Shown: positions 32,692 through 43,700, counted from the stretch's first letter. The stretch is DNA of 64,000 bases from Mariannaea sp. PMI_226 (GCA_024336345.1 JANFOG010000019.1:186001-250000), one strand, 5' to 3'. Made by a program: numbers and translations. Notes: generated by a model from the letters alone, not told the origin.

Positions 32692-34170
32692 ATCTATAGA
32701 GTTGCAGCTGCCTGTTCCTGCAGATCGGTGAACGGCGTGATATTGAAGAAATTTTGTTCGCTTGCTTTTTGCCAAACAACCTTACTATTTCGTACAGTAA
32801 GACTATCGGTCTTTATATATAATATTCCGTCAAAACGCACATGCCATGACCCTAGTCGTACCACGCGAACCAGCTGAGAACCGGCATTGGCGGTGAGACA
32901 TTTTTCTATAGCGCTGACGGGCATGTAATTTCCGTTCCACCTAAGTTCTCATATCATCTCTTGCGAGGTTCTATTATTGGTGATGACATCCCTTAAATTG
33001 GTAATCCTAGGCGGCTGACACACTGGCGCGCTGGCGCCATTTGGAATTTCGCGTCCCAGACGCCCTTTCTGACTGATCATCATCATCAGATCAAGAAACA
33101 ATATCCAAGGAGTATACAAACCGCTTGTGCCATTGTTGTCTAGTCTCCAATTGGGGGAAAGCCACCAAGGGATTGTTTTCGGCTCAATATAAGCTGTGAA
33201 AAAGAGCAGACCGACCGCAGATGAAGCCACTCTGCGGATCTGCTCGAAGGAGATGACATATGTGGCAGCTATGGCATCCTGGAGCCACACTGCAAGCTTC
33301 TGTTGCGCCTAGCAGAGAACGCTGGTGCAGCCCTATCCCAGATTTCCGTTCGTATGGAAATTTTCGATGAAGTGGTTAACTCGGAATGAGTGGACTTGGA
33401 TTCAGAAATTCGCCACGAGAAATCTTTGCAAAAGCCTCCTCTGAAGCAGCACTATACTTGGGCTTCCAGACATTGACTGCTGGTGTCCTGCTTTTGTGTG
33501 TCAGCTTGGCTCTGAACCGCATTCTCCAAATCGGATTGGTTACAAAACAGAGGAGACTACTGCGCCCCTTCCATCTAAGTGGGTGATCCAGATCATGCTC
33601 AACATCGTTCGAAGCTGGGGTGTTGGGTTCATAGCTTCCACTGCAACTGACAGCCATATGTGCAAATATCTGGCCGAGTGAGAATGCCAGCGAGCAACCT
33701 TAGCCAGAAACCCCGTGCATACCATTTCATCTAAATTGCTACGCCTTGCTTAGGCGGGCACTCCGGAAGCCGACTGGTCAGGGCGACGGAGTTGGGAAGC
33801 AAATTGACGACAGAGGTTAACAACATGAAAGAGTTGAACTGAGCGAATCTAACTAAGTTTTGCACTTTGAACGACCGCGCGATTTAGCTCTCCTAATACA
33901 TATTTCTGCCAAGCGCTACAGTTCATGGGACGAGGTGATAGCACCGAGGATCCCAGGGCTTCCGGCGAGCGGAAAATGGCTACGGAAGTAGACTCGCTAC
34001 GGTAATTATCCGAAATAAAGGGAGCTTGTGTTTCAATGCATGAAAAAACAAAAGGATGTGGGGAACTTCTGAGAGTTACGTATTCCGCAGAACACTTCTA
34101 CCCAACACGAGTCACTTGGTTCTCTCGTCTACACCAACAGCGCCCCATAACCCAGACTTGTTAGGCAGGC
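32692..34170. other. Hydrolase upstream region and possible gene remnant
   Basis: A TATA-like TTTATATATAA lies at about 32812-32823, some 125 bp before the hydrolase ATG. Between 32949 and 33660 there are overlapping open frames with hydrophobic stretches: minus strand 33290-32949, VGLLFFTAYIEPKTIPWWLS; plus strand 33386-33586, LTAGVLLLCVSLALNRILQI. Either could be a relic of a membrane enzyme, possibly an acyltransferase of the wax-synthase type, but the evidence is too thin to call. No gene is seen at 33760-34170. Confidence 0.3.
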
Positions 34171-36096
34171 TCAAATATCCCAGGATTTGGTGCCAATCTT
34201 ATCGTTTGACAAGACAGTTTCCATAATAGTCAAGGCCTCGTCGACGGTTCCAAATGCCTGCAAGGCTTGCATTGAGCTCCCAATTCTACGGAACGCTTGC
34301 CTCTCATCATCATTCACAGCAACGCATCCACTAATACAAATTGGCCATACAAGACAGCGCAGCCAGCAGGGGGAGAATATCTTCTGGAAAAGCTGCATTG
34401 ACTTCCTCGTGTTCGTTCGGATCGGGGTATCAGACAAGTCCCACCCTTGCGTGACGACTAACAAATATGTGTGAGCGGCATAGGACCAAATGCTCGTCAT
34501 GTCGTCCATTGCTTGCCGGATGGACGAACCCAGATCATAGGGGAAAGTAGGGTATTGCAAATACGTCTTCAGGTTTGGCACGCTATCTTTGCCGCGACTT
34601 GCATCCAGCTCGTCTAGCCTTTTCAGACCATCCTGTATTCGATTCTCAATACTTGTTGCATGAGAAAGTATGTTGGTTGTTTTTAGTACACCTGTCTTGG
34701 AAACCTCCTTCTTCCAAGCATGAAGAGTAGCAATATCGGCTACTATTAGCAATATCCAAGACTCACAGCCAAGAATGTCTTCAGTCCTTAATACCGGAGG
34801 TCTGTCACCTCCCTCTAGTTCGGAATAGTATGCCTTAAGTTTCGGCGGCTGGCCGAGCGATGTGCTCGGAATCATATCATTAACGAGGAGGATAGAAGAA
34901 AAAAAATTGAAGATGCCTTGATCAGCGTTTGATTTATCAGGCCTTGGTCCAGGGTTGGTATTCAGCAGCTTGCTCAGAACTATTCGGATGCTTTTACTAC
35001 CATTGGCCCAGCCATGCACCTGGAGAATTTGTTCGAACAGGTTAATGGCGGCTGTAAGGTGAACTTTCCACTTGCCAGACCGAATTGCAATCTCAAAACT
35101 GAGATACTGGACAATATTTGCCATTAGGTACACGCTGTCTAAGAGAGAGCCGCCCACTCCTCGTCCGTCAACAGCTATCAGGTCGCGATGGATGGTTGAT
35201 AGAGCTGAGGTCACCTGTGTATGGAGCTCTTTCCAAATGCTCTCAGCGCAGACCTTATGAGTTGGATCTGAGCTGACCGGAACAATGGAGAAGAAATACG
35301 CCGATAAGGCAACAATGCCGCGAAAGAAGCCATTGTTTTTCGTAGCCAGAACTAGCACCCGGCTGCGACCGCCATCGATAATTGACGGTGTGTAGAAAGG
35401 GAAGAGACTGGGCAAAACATAATCAAGATACCCAATGATGAAAGCCATATCATTTTCGGACCGTGGGGTCTCAGAGCCAAGTCCCAGGTCCTGGCATAAT
35501 GGCTTCGCAGTTGGCTTAGGGGATGTATCGAGCCGAGCAGACTGCTCTCTGAGGGCTGGAAAGCGTTCAGGTGAATCTGAATCGGACTTAAAACCAGAGA
35601 TCCCCTCTCGATAGGCAAGGTCTGAGGGCTTGGCCTCCTGGGGCTCCTTCGACTCCCGAAGCTGAATAGGTCGAATGGAAGAGGAATTGGGCTTGGGAGT
35701 TGGCAAGATTTGTTCGTTCTTGGGCGTGTTTGAAAGGTCTTCCACAATCTTCTCCTTTAATGCAATCCCACGGCGCGTCTTCCCATTTTGCTCGACTTGA
35801 GCTTTAATCTGCTGCGTAATATGCTTCTCCCGCTCCCCGCTGTCCATCCAATTCGGCCTGTCGGCATCATAATGGCAGTCAATCTCAAGCATGGTTCAGG
35901 CTCCACATATGGGTAATGCAGCGTCACATTGCTTATGCCGAAGTCGGCAAGTCCAAAAGGAGATCTTTGGCTTCCTTTGCGCAAGCATGGTTTTTCCGGA
36001 GCAGCTGGCCATTGATCGTGAGACGGCACATGAACAGATGATGGAAGTCTGAAGGGAAGCATTCCCAATTCTTGAATTCCGCTCGGAATTGACCAC
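34171..36096 (-). pseudogene. Zn(II)2Cys6 regulator with a destroyed zinc cluster
   Basis: The N-terminal frame (from 36096, or 36012 at MASCSGKTMLAQ) reads ISFWTCRLRHKQCDAALPICGA, then TGA, then TMLEIDCHYDADRPNW in the same frame. A Zn2Cys6 cluster would be C-W-T-C-x6-C-x6-C-x2-C-x6-C. Cys1 is Phe (TTT from TGT by one base) and Cys5 is TGA (from TGC by one base). After the stop, 573 codons stay open from the Met at 35892, with a conserved fungal regulatory region (DMAFIIGYLDYVLPSLFPFY; SWILLIVADIATLHAWKKEV) like DUF3468-type factors. So the activation/regulatory part is intact while DNA binding is lost. It could be a pseudogene, or a DNA-binding-free protein translated from 35892. It is divergent from the NmrA-like gene. 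Confidence 0.8.
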
Positions 36097-36140
36097 GCTA
36101 GGGCCAATAAAGCTGCTTTGGCTTGCTAGGCAATCTCAAT

Positions 36141-36164
36141 CCGCGCGGAGACCATCCCGCGCGG
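36141..36164. promoter_or_regulatory. Two CCGCGCGG palindromes in the divergent promoter
   Basis: CCGCGCGG at 36141-36148 and again at 36157-36164, 16 bp centre to centre, with a further half GCGCGG at about 36175-36180. CCG-N2-CGG inverted halves are a plausible site for a Zn2Cys6 dimer. They lie between the regulator start and the NmrA-like gene. Binding is inferred. Confidence 0.4.
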
Positions 36165-36467
36165 TCGCTGAGTTGCGCGGCAAAAGGTAGGTGATGGCTC
36201 ACCTATGCAGTTGGATCTTTGACATCCATTCTTACATGCTGACTATAATTCTTCAACTTGCTGTGCCAGATTCCTGCATTATTAATTCAGCTTCAAAAAA
36301 ATCAACAATGGGAACAACTATGATTCTCTACTCGGCCTCGGTGGTTTATCATGACCGAGTATTAACAAGCAAGAATATATATAAAGTAGAATACCTTCCA
36401 TGAGTTAATTGCTCATTCCATTACAATATAGACAACTAGTACTTCAAACTTATCAATAATCCACAAC
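36165..36467. other. Promoter of the NmrA-like gene
   Basis: AT-rich, with a TATA-like AATATATATAAA at about 36372-36383, roughly 90 bp before the ATG at 36468. No ORF of note. Confidence 0.5.
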
Positions 36468-37601
36468 ATGACCCGAGTTGCAATTGCAGGAGCTACAGGC
36501 GGTCTCGGCCGCACTATTATGGAGGCCATTGTTGCTCGCAAGAAGCATAACGTTTTTGCCCTGTCCCGAAAGGTTTGTATTCATCTTTGATTTGACTATC
36601 AGAATCTTGGCCCCTGAATCCCCATTAACCGTTGCCAGCAAACGGGTGTTTTCCATGAGCAACCCGAGGTGACCGTTCTCGCCGTAAACTATTCGTCTCC
36701 CGAAGACATTGCGGCAATCCTTAAGATCAATGCAATCGACACTATCGTTTCCTGTCTTTCTTTACACACTGAGGAGGATAACCAAGCCCAACTGAATCTC
36801 ATTGAAGGAGCCGCCCAGTCAACCACCGTGACGACATTTGTTCCAAGTGAGTTTGGGATCAATTACTTGGAAGTCATTAAGGCGTATTATCCCCTTTAAT
36901 CCGATATCATGTCATAGCAGCTAATTGTGTCAATTATATAGCAATTTCCCATTTCCGGCAACTGAGTACAAGGTAGCAGCCGTGAAGAAACTCCGTGACA
37001 TTCCGGGTATACAATATACTCGCTTCCTTAGTGGGATGTTCATGGACTACTATGGGCCTCCTCAGGCACCCACACGAATGAACACCATGACTATCGTTAT
37101 TGACCATGAAAACCACAAGGCAGTTGTTCCCGGCGATGGCAACATCCCGGTTGTACTTACTCATACCACAGATGTAGCCCGCTTTGTGGCAGCTTCTTTA
37201 GATCTTAAGGAATGGCCGGAGGCTTCATTCATTCGCGGAGATAAGCTCACTCTAAACAAGCTGGTTGCTATCGCCGAGAGCATTCAAGGTCGATTCCTCC
37301 CTTCCACAATACGAGATATACTTGCGGACAGATGACTGATTTTCTAAGTATAGGTTGCAAATATGACATCTCGTATGACAAAATCACAGATCTCAAAGCT
37401 GGCAAGAACACTGAATTACCAATAAACGCCACAAGATATGAATTTTTGCCAAAAGAAGTGATGGATCGCATAAGTCAGATTTCTGGGCTGGCTATAGCCA
37501 ATGGCTGGATGGATTTGAACGGACCTCTTTTGAACGATCGATTTCCAGAGTTAAAGCCGATGTCAGTAAAGGACTTCTTTGAGAGATACGCCTCTAATTA
37601 G
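36468..37601 (+). CDS. NmrA-like / isoflavone-reductase-type NAD(P)-binding protein
   Basis: Four exons, 36468-36572, 36639-36883, 36942-37288 and 37354-37601, join in phase to 314 residues. The introns are 66, 58 and 65 nt, ending CCAG, ATAG and ATAG. The protein starts MTRVAIAGATGGLGRTIMEA, a Rossmann GxxGxxG (Gly 8, 11, 14). FVPSEFGINYLEVIKA-NFPFPATEYKVAAVKKL and LSGMFMDYYG follow, as in the NmrA/PCBER-like family. The C-terminus reads ELPINATRYEFLPKEVM and ends PMSVKDFFERYASN. The length is normal for the family (300-330). Members are reductases or redox-sensing regulators; the substrate is unknown. It is divergent to a broken Zn2Cys6 gene, a common arrangement in fungal gene pairs. No lesions. 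Confidence 0.9.
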
Positions 37602-38379
37602 TTGTCAATTCTGGGGATGATATCCTCAAGCTACACAACCGTTATGCCCAGATCGACACATTTCCCACATTCCGTGGGTTTCTCCAGCTTTTGTTGAATA
37701 GATATGATCTGATCTTTCCTAGAGTCTTTTATCGCTACGATTGAAATCCCGAGCAAGTATGTGACTGAGAATGCAACCACTCCAACAGAGCTATTTCTGG
37801 CCGACCATGTGAATGAATATGAATGAGATAATAAGACTTGAGCCTGTTTCTGAGAGTATGCTACTCATCAACCAAGATTATACGGTCCAGTGACCTAACA
37901 CAAATACGGGACTTTTATATAGGCAGTTCCAAGTCTCCTGGCACGTTTTGGGACCCGGAGACTTGTACAGGAATCTGCTACAGTGTCGTGTCCGTGTATG
38001 CTGTGACTCCACATCGGCAACTTGATCAAGAGAAAGCAAGGTGCAGCAAGTCTAGAGTTAAATTAAGTTGCGAAAGGAAACTGATACTGTAACTTTCCTT
38101 GACTTTGCGCGATGGACTGTCGAAGACTGCTGAAGTTCTTCATTTCATATGAACCATTACTAAATGAGGCTTGTCCATTTGGAATGCTAATTAGTTAGTG
38201 GTTCTGGGAAGCTCGACCAATAGCACTGCAACAGACCTTCAAGAACTCTGAAGTCTGTGTCTCTTACCGAACTATTTGTCAAATACGGTCAGCTCGAGCC
38301 TATAGGAGTCATAGCTAACCAGAGCGGTGAGAGCATCACCAGCTATGACCCACATAAGTGAAACATGACCTATAGCATC
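37602..38379. other. Intergenic, no gene seen
   Basis: 3' flank of the NmrA-like gene, then unassigned sequence up to the solo LTR. The sequence TATTAAATAG-type AT blocks and a few short ORFs carry no motif. Confidence 0.4.
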
Positions 38380-38547
38380 TGTTGAAAACGGATGTTGGAT
38401 GAAAACGGAAGTCCCGGTCAAGAAGAAAACAGATGTCTCAAAACCCCGGATCCGGTGCATCACAAATAGACTTGGATATTAAATAGCCTTTGACTGAAGG
38501 TCACAGGCATAACAACACACATCTTTCTCTCAACCTGATATCTGACA
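38380..38547. repeat. Solo LTR, 168 bp, with 5-bp target duplication
   Basis: Starts TGTTGAAAACGGATGTTGG, ends CCTGATATCTGACA, and is flanked by GCATC on both sides (38375-38379 and 38548-38552). The copy at 44381-44548 is the same length with only about two differences (GACTGAAGG against GACCAAAGG). TG...CA ends and a 5-bp duplication are the marks of an LTR retrotransposon reduced to one LTR by recombination. The internal element is not in this window. Confidence 0.9.
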
Positions 38548-38778
38548 GCATCTATGGCAATGAGACCTTAGAGGGCCCAAGCCCCTATGGACGACCCTAT
38601 CGATAAAAGATATATAGCCTGCTGTAGGACCTTTCCTATATCCAGAAATCAAGACCTTCTATGCCTTGAAGTTGCCCCTATTCTATGTGGCACCATAGAC
38701 CCCTTAATGCAGCGCAAGAAGTTGTCTAGCTGCTCGATCGGTCTCTTCCGCCCGGCTGTACTGATTTATCGCTGTAGC

Positions 38779-39620
38779 CAGATTTTCCTCGCTCGCCTCT
38801 GCGGCCAGGTCGAGCGCTACAAGGATGTGGTTTCACTTCCAAGGAAGTCGTCAAGACAGGTGGTAAGCTTACTATTGATGAGCGGAACCTTCTCTTTGTT
38901 GCTTTTAAGAACCGGCTCAGCCCCCGCCGTGCCAGCTGGCGAATCATCTTCTCAATTAAGAAAAATAAATCAAGGAATAATAATAAAAATGTTGCTCTTG
39001 TCCGTAAACACCACAATAAACTTAAGAATGAACTTAAGAATATCAGGACATGTTGGAGTTGTTAAACGGAAGCCTGATCCCAAACGCCGATTATGGCGAG
39101 TCTACAGTCTTTTATTACAAGTCGTCTGCCTGCTTTACTGGTCTCCCATTGTAAACTGCCTAGACTGACCTTTCATATCTTAGGAAGGGCGACTACGGCT
39201 ATTATTTGGCCGAGTTCGCATCGGGTGAGAAACGGATTCTCGTAGTTCTGCGTACAAAGCCTACAAGGTGAGTTCCAAGACTGTTCTGGATTCGATTAGC
39301 CAAGGTGTATTGATTAGAGATTTGGTTTGCTTTTTAGTTTCCTGCTAATATTGCTTAGGCAGAGCTCACGGCTACTCACCTGTTGCATCTAGGAGTTGGC
39401 TCTCAACTTCTCTATCTTTTACTATAAGATTCTGAACTCATATGATCGTGCCTGGCGTGTTGCGAAACCTGCTCTTGACGAAGTCATTGCTGAACCCGAC
39501 ATCACAGCTGACGGATCTGGTGGTGACAGCATCCCCATAATGCATCTTTTCTATGACAATTTAACCCTTTGGGAACTTTCAGAGAGTAATAAAGGTGAAG
39601 GCGCTGTTCGGAGAGATACA
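38779..39620 (+). pseudogene. Decayed 14-3-3 family gene
   Basis: Readable in order across frames: FLARLCGQVERYKDVV, KEVVKTGGKLTIDERNLLFV, AFKNRLSPRRASWRII, VALVRKHHNKLKNELKNI, then QDMLELLNGSLIPNADYGES, VFYYK, an intron (about 39123-39181, ending CTTAG), KGDYGYYLAEF, SAYKAYK, an intron (from GTGAGT near 39268 to GCTTAG at about 39359), [27 protein letters not shown], and [14 protein letters not shown]. These match helices 2-9 of 14-3-3 proteins (ERNLLSVAYKNV, RRASWRII, GDYxRYLAEF, LALNFSVFYYEILN, DNLTLW). At least three frameshifts break it. The first helix is replaced by non-homologous sequence. Many Lys/Asn changes (KKNKSRNNNKN) suggest drift. It is a paralogue, not the housekeeping copy. 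Confidence 0.8.
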
Positions 39621-39719
39621 AGATGTAGTCCCGGAACACGCATTCAGTCGAATTCTGTGTCCCACGCCTCACATATGCCCGGAAAATATACCTCAGGTAA
39701 TGGACAAGGAAAGCTATAG

Positions 39720-41934
39720 AAAATAGGGGAAACGGATCTGTGTTTTGCCAGTTTGGTCAATGGTAACATACCCGCCAGTGCGATTTCAATTATCCAATTT
39801 GGCAGAGCTCATTCATCCTAACCAAAGCAGGATTGGACAGATATGTCAAAGAGGTGATAGGACCCATCACAGCAGCTGCTGAACAAGTGGTACCAATAAG
39901 TTCATCCTCTAAATCAACCAAGATGGAACGGACAGCGCAGGAGAGCACTCCCAGAATTGAAACGATTTCGCCGTTAATACAGCAAGTTTAACACCGAAGG
40001 AACCTGGACAGCGTCCGGGAATCAAAAAGGCCGAAATTGAATAACTGATATGTCTGCAGGTTTAATAGCACCAACGGGATTACTCACTACTCTCGCTATC
40101 TCTACTGATCTTCTTTGTTCTTCTGTTTACGTACTCAGTTAGCCATGGCTTCCATATGAACGGATCTTCGGTAATGGCATAGCACCAACTTGCGATATAC
40201 TGAGGAACCATTTTTTCCTGCTGGGATGTTGTATTGGGATGTTGTATTGAGATGTAAGCCCCATCGGAAAGATCCTGAGGTCCTTTCAACTCACAGATCG
40301 CTAGGAGGCGACAGGCAACGCAGTTGAATTGGTAACATAGCCAGGGTAGTAGGCAGGACCTCACGACACCATCCCCAGATGACTTTATGCATTTCAGGCT
40401 GATTTATAAGAACCCATCCATGTGTTGCCAGGATGTCATGTCGCGCGCGCCAAACCTGTGGGGCATTTTCTAGGCAGATAATCACCGCTCTCTCATCTTC
40501 TCTATTCCTGCCGCCCGCGGAGTGATCCGCGCGGAACCCACCTGCACGTCAACACATGACGTTTCATTCATTTCTAACTGTCAGCAAATAAGACATCGTT
40601 GCCCAGATTAATACCGTAATCCGTACATAAGGACCATTCTTCATTTTTTACGTTCCCCATTTTCTCATTATTAATAAGCAGAGAAGGGATAGGAATACCT
40701 ACTAATTGAGGAAAAAAGTAGGAATGCGCCAAGAATCGCTCTTTTCCCTTTGACATTGTGCAAGCTTGGCAGGCCAACCCCTGGCCATCTTTTCTTGCAA
40801 TGTAATATATCAACATCTTCCCATTTTGGAACTAACAGGCATACAGTAGTGATTAAGGCGGAGTTGAACATAGTTATCTTAAGACCAAATATTCTATTGA
40901 GAGTACTTGATATCTTGCATAATCTCCTCTGTAGGACCTTAAGTGTACTTGTGTTTTCAGTGCATTTGCTATTTTCCCAAGTTCATTTATTTACGCAAAG
41001 GGCGAGGCCTATATTTCTCAGGAAGGAAAGACAAGCACAAAAAGGAACGAGTTCAGAGCGAGCCTGAATCTCCATCCGGATGGGACTTTCGACAAGATAG
41101 GCTATTTCTTGGGTTGTATGTTATGTCAATATATAGATTCATTGCAATCCGGTGTCAGCTCGGCATTGCTTATCATTACTGTCATCGTACAGGAAAAACC
41201 AGCAGATAGCTTTGTCAATAGCACATCTCGTCCTAATGTACTTTTTAGATAAGAAGACACACTGGTCACATGAAACCAGTGCATTAGATGATTGTAGCCA
41301 CAGTGCTTGGTGCGGCAAATATAAATAGGCCAATATATGGTTTTATAGTAATCTAACGCAATGAGAGAGGCACTCTTTGCATGAAATAGACTAGATCCTA
41401 CATGCATGGCTGAGGTCTAAAACCAAAGATCCTTTCTTATGAAAACAACTAGCTTAAGGGGATTACCAGCAAATGACAAGTATAGTGATATCTTACTCAG
41501 CCCCAACACAGGAGGCTTCTATTTCTGGAAGATGGCCGGTCTGATCCTAGTGTTCGAGCAAAAGAGCATGAATCACTACAGCAGTTTGTTATTTGGGCGT
41601 ACTATTTCTTAAATGCATCTTGGCGTGACCTTAGAGACCTTCTGTAGAGCCAAACACTAGCTGAGAAAAAGGGAACGACCTCTTGACTAATTGTGGTTGC
41701 TAATAATAACTTTTACTAAATATATTTTCAAAGGTTTTAATTGACCGAGTATCTTAGTAGAGTGGGCTGGCGCTGAGCAGTATATAATCCCCATTTCCTC
41801 GGCGATGAATGACAATAAAACACTACCTCTATATTAACAGACTACTTGATATTGCAAGAAGATGTTAGTAATTCTCCTCCAAATTCTATATATTATGCTA
41901 ATTAAACCTTTTAGTTCCTAGAACACTTTACATT
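39720..41934. other. Intergenic, no convincing gene
   Basis: Several ORFs of 60-108 codons on both strands (40080-40485 minus, 40574-41209 both strands, 41126-41407 minus) have no motif and overlap one another. A CCGCGCGG palindrome lies at 40527-40534 with ACATGACGTTTCATTC after it. A TATA-like GTATATAATCC at about 41779-41789 lies some 150 bp before the HesB-like gene and may be its promoter. Confidence 0.4.
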
Positions 41935-42374
41935 ATGAAGCTCAAGGGAACCTCGGTCCTTACCAGCCTTTTGGTGGCTACTAGTAGCTTGGTTTCGGCT
42001 GCTGCGATTAACCAAAGTATGACTAAGATAATGACTATGAAATTCAAGCTGACGCTTTGCAAATAGTGAACGAAGATCCGGCTATCTCGCTGCGAGCGGC
42101 TTGCCCAGTGACTCTCACTCAGAGCGCGGTTGACTACTTCTTAAGTCTTGACACAGGAGAGTTTAGGAATCTCCGCATTGGGGCCCGAGGAGGCGGTTGT
42201 TCTGGGATACAGTATTCTTTCCAGTTTGGTGCTGCCGAGGACGGGGATTATGTCTGCTCCTTCGGGCAACTCCCCGTGCTAATTGAACACTTCTCGGAGC
42301 CATATTTAAGTGGTGCTACTTTTGATGTAGTGAACAGTGTTGTCGTCGTTAACAATCCTAATTGCCGAGTATAA
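41935..42374 (+). CDS. HesB/IscA-fold protein with an apparent secretion signal
   Basis: Exons 41935-42016 and 42067-42374 join as AA CAA A|TG AAC to give 129 residues. The 50-nt intron has GTATGA, a textbook GCTGACG branch site and AATAG. Residues 1-24, MKLKGTSVLTSLLVATSSLV then SAAA, form a classic signal peptide. Residues 40-126 are a HesB/IscA domain: CPVTLTQSAVDYF, LRIGARGGGCSGIQYSFQF, LPVLIEHFSEPYLSGATFDV, VVVVNNPN. Cys72 (GGGCSG) is the conserved first cluster ligand. The C-terminal CGC motif is absent: the chain ends NPNCRV with one Cys. Other Cys are 40 and 91. Known A-type proteins act in the cytosol or mitochondria, so a secreted version without the CGC pair would not be a standard Fe-S carrier. 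A mitochondrial targeting role is less likely given the lack of Arg. Confidence 0.82.
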
Positions 42375-42497
42375 TGGGGTGCGTCTTGGGGCTGAAGTGA
42401 TTAGTTAGATATATTATGAGATTGTTCTCTTGAGCCCAAAGTTCATCCCTTGACTACACTTCCAATTCTCCAAGAGATGTTTAATAAAGATAGTAAT

Positions 42498-42735
42498 TGT
42501 AATGATCTAGCAAATTCCCAAGGGATAAACCCGAGCGCAACGGGTTTCTGGTGGATGGTATCGGAATAAGGTCACTTCATACTTGGAACAGTTGTAGGTA
42601 GTAACAACCACTGTTGTTACATCTGGTAATGTACAAGCAGATTGTAGTAACCAAGCTGTATTGAAATGTATATAACTAACTAGACTATCAAGAAAGAAAC
42701 ATCTCAACGTTTATAACGATACAGCATGTCAACAA
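42498..42735. repeat. LTR-like remnant
   Basis: Starts TGTAATGATCTAGCAAATTCCC and shares the block ATTCCCAAGGGATAAACC with the LTR piece at 26977. The TAG/TAAT changes against TGTCACGATCTG suggest C-to-T decay. The right end is uncertain; an in-frame run of 53 codons from about 42726 (MSTNYMPQYLDSQDIPHELI) may be element-derived. Confidence 0.5.
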
Positions 42736-43109
42736 ACTATATGCCTCAATATCTCGACAGCCAAGACATACCGCATGAGTTAATTGTAGCAATTGGTGGG
42801 CATTACGATGGTGATGAGGATATAGCTACGCAAGCTACAGAGCTTGAGGTGCGGCAAGCGATTACGCGGCTGAATGAATTTTCGTGAAATTTTAAATTTC
42901 TCTTCAAAATGCGGTTTATCATAAACAGCACATATCGTGCGAGCTGCCGCCCATGGACTGCCGTACAGCCAAGACAGATAGGACAGCGATTTCAAACGAG
43001 CCATGCCACCCTCCGGGAGTTGTATGGATCCCTCAAAAAGAAAATTGATGAGGATAGGATTCTAACTTATGCAGCTTTGTCACCATATGGGATCGACCTG
43101 AGGCAGATC
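42736..43109. other. Unassigned sequence
   Basis: Contains the short ORF from 42726 and an ORF at 42909-43124 without recognisable motif. It leads into the ABC-transporter fragment. Confidence 0.35.
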
Positions 43110-43700
43110 GGACTCGGGTGCTGAAGTCTGATCTCGCAGCGCCAGTACACAGCCGCTCAACAGCCGGAGCCGCCATTGTCTTTAGTGCATTTCTATTCGC
43201 CATCGTGCTTTCATATGGAGAGCACTCCCGGGCCCAGAGACCATCAACACTGCTCAATATCTATCTTGTGCTATCGCTATTTTTTTGACACTGTCCAAGT
43301 ACGAACTACATGGCTCAGTATAACCAACTCTCACCAGACTTCCCTCGCTCGCCTCTTCACCTTATCAATTGCTTTGAGGGCCGTCATAGTATGCCTTGAA
43401 GCTATCCCAAAAGCAAGATGGATCCATTGGGTCGCCAGTGAACATAGCCCAGAAGAATCTAGTAGCATTTTCAGTCTCGGAGTCTGTTATTGGTTGAACA
43501 AGCTATTCCTCCATGGCTACCGGGATGTTCTAACTGTTGATGATTTGTACCCCCTGGATACTCCATGGCTGCGCAAGGACTCTATGATAAGCTTGCCCGC
43601 CAGCTGCGAATCCATCGATACCATCATGAGGCTGCCTTCGGTTTATGTAAGGATCTTTTCAAGGCCCTTATTGGTCCTCTACCATTTCAAGGCTGCCCCC
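43110..43700 (+). pseudogene. ABC transporter (subfamily C/MRP type) N-terminal fragment
   Basis: The frames read LKSDLAAPVHSRSTAGAAIV, then LSYGEHSRAQRPSTLLNIYL, VLSLFF, then (one base shift) DTVQVRTTWLSI, LFTLSIALRAVIVCLEAIPK, WVASEHSPEESSSIFSLGV, YWLNKLFLHGYRDVLTVDDL, YPLDT and, after another shift, LYDKLARQLRI and AFGLCKDLFKALIGPLPF. This is the TMD0/linker region of fungal MRP-like transporters (EHSRSxRPSTLLNxYL, SPEExSGIFSxxxFWWLN, LTxDDLYPLD). At least two frameshifts are present. The rest of the roughly 1400-residue protein is absent. It is a transposed or deleted remnant. Confidence 0.78.

Noticed and set aside
32692..32775. Longer start of the alpha/beta hydrolase at 32775
   Set aside because: Adds 28 polar residues before an otherwise perfect signal peptide.
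33386..33586. Plus-strand hydrophobic ORF that could be an acyltransferase piece
   Set aside because: Overlaps an equally open minus-strand frame and neither has a firm motif; left as unassigned.
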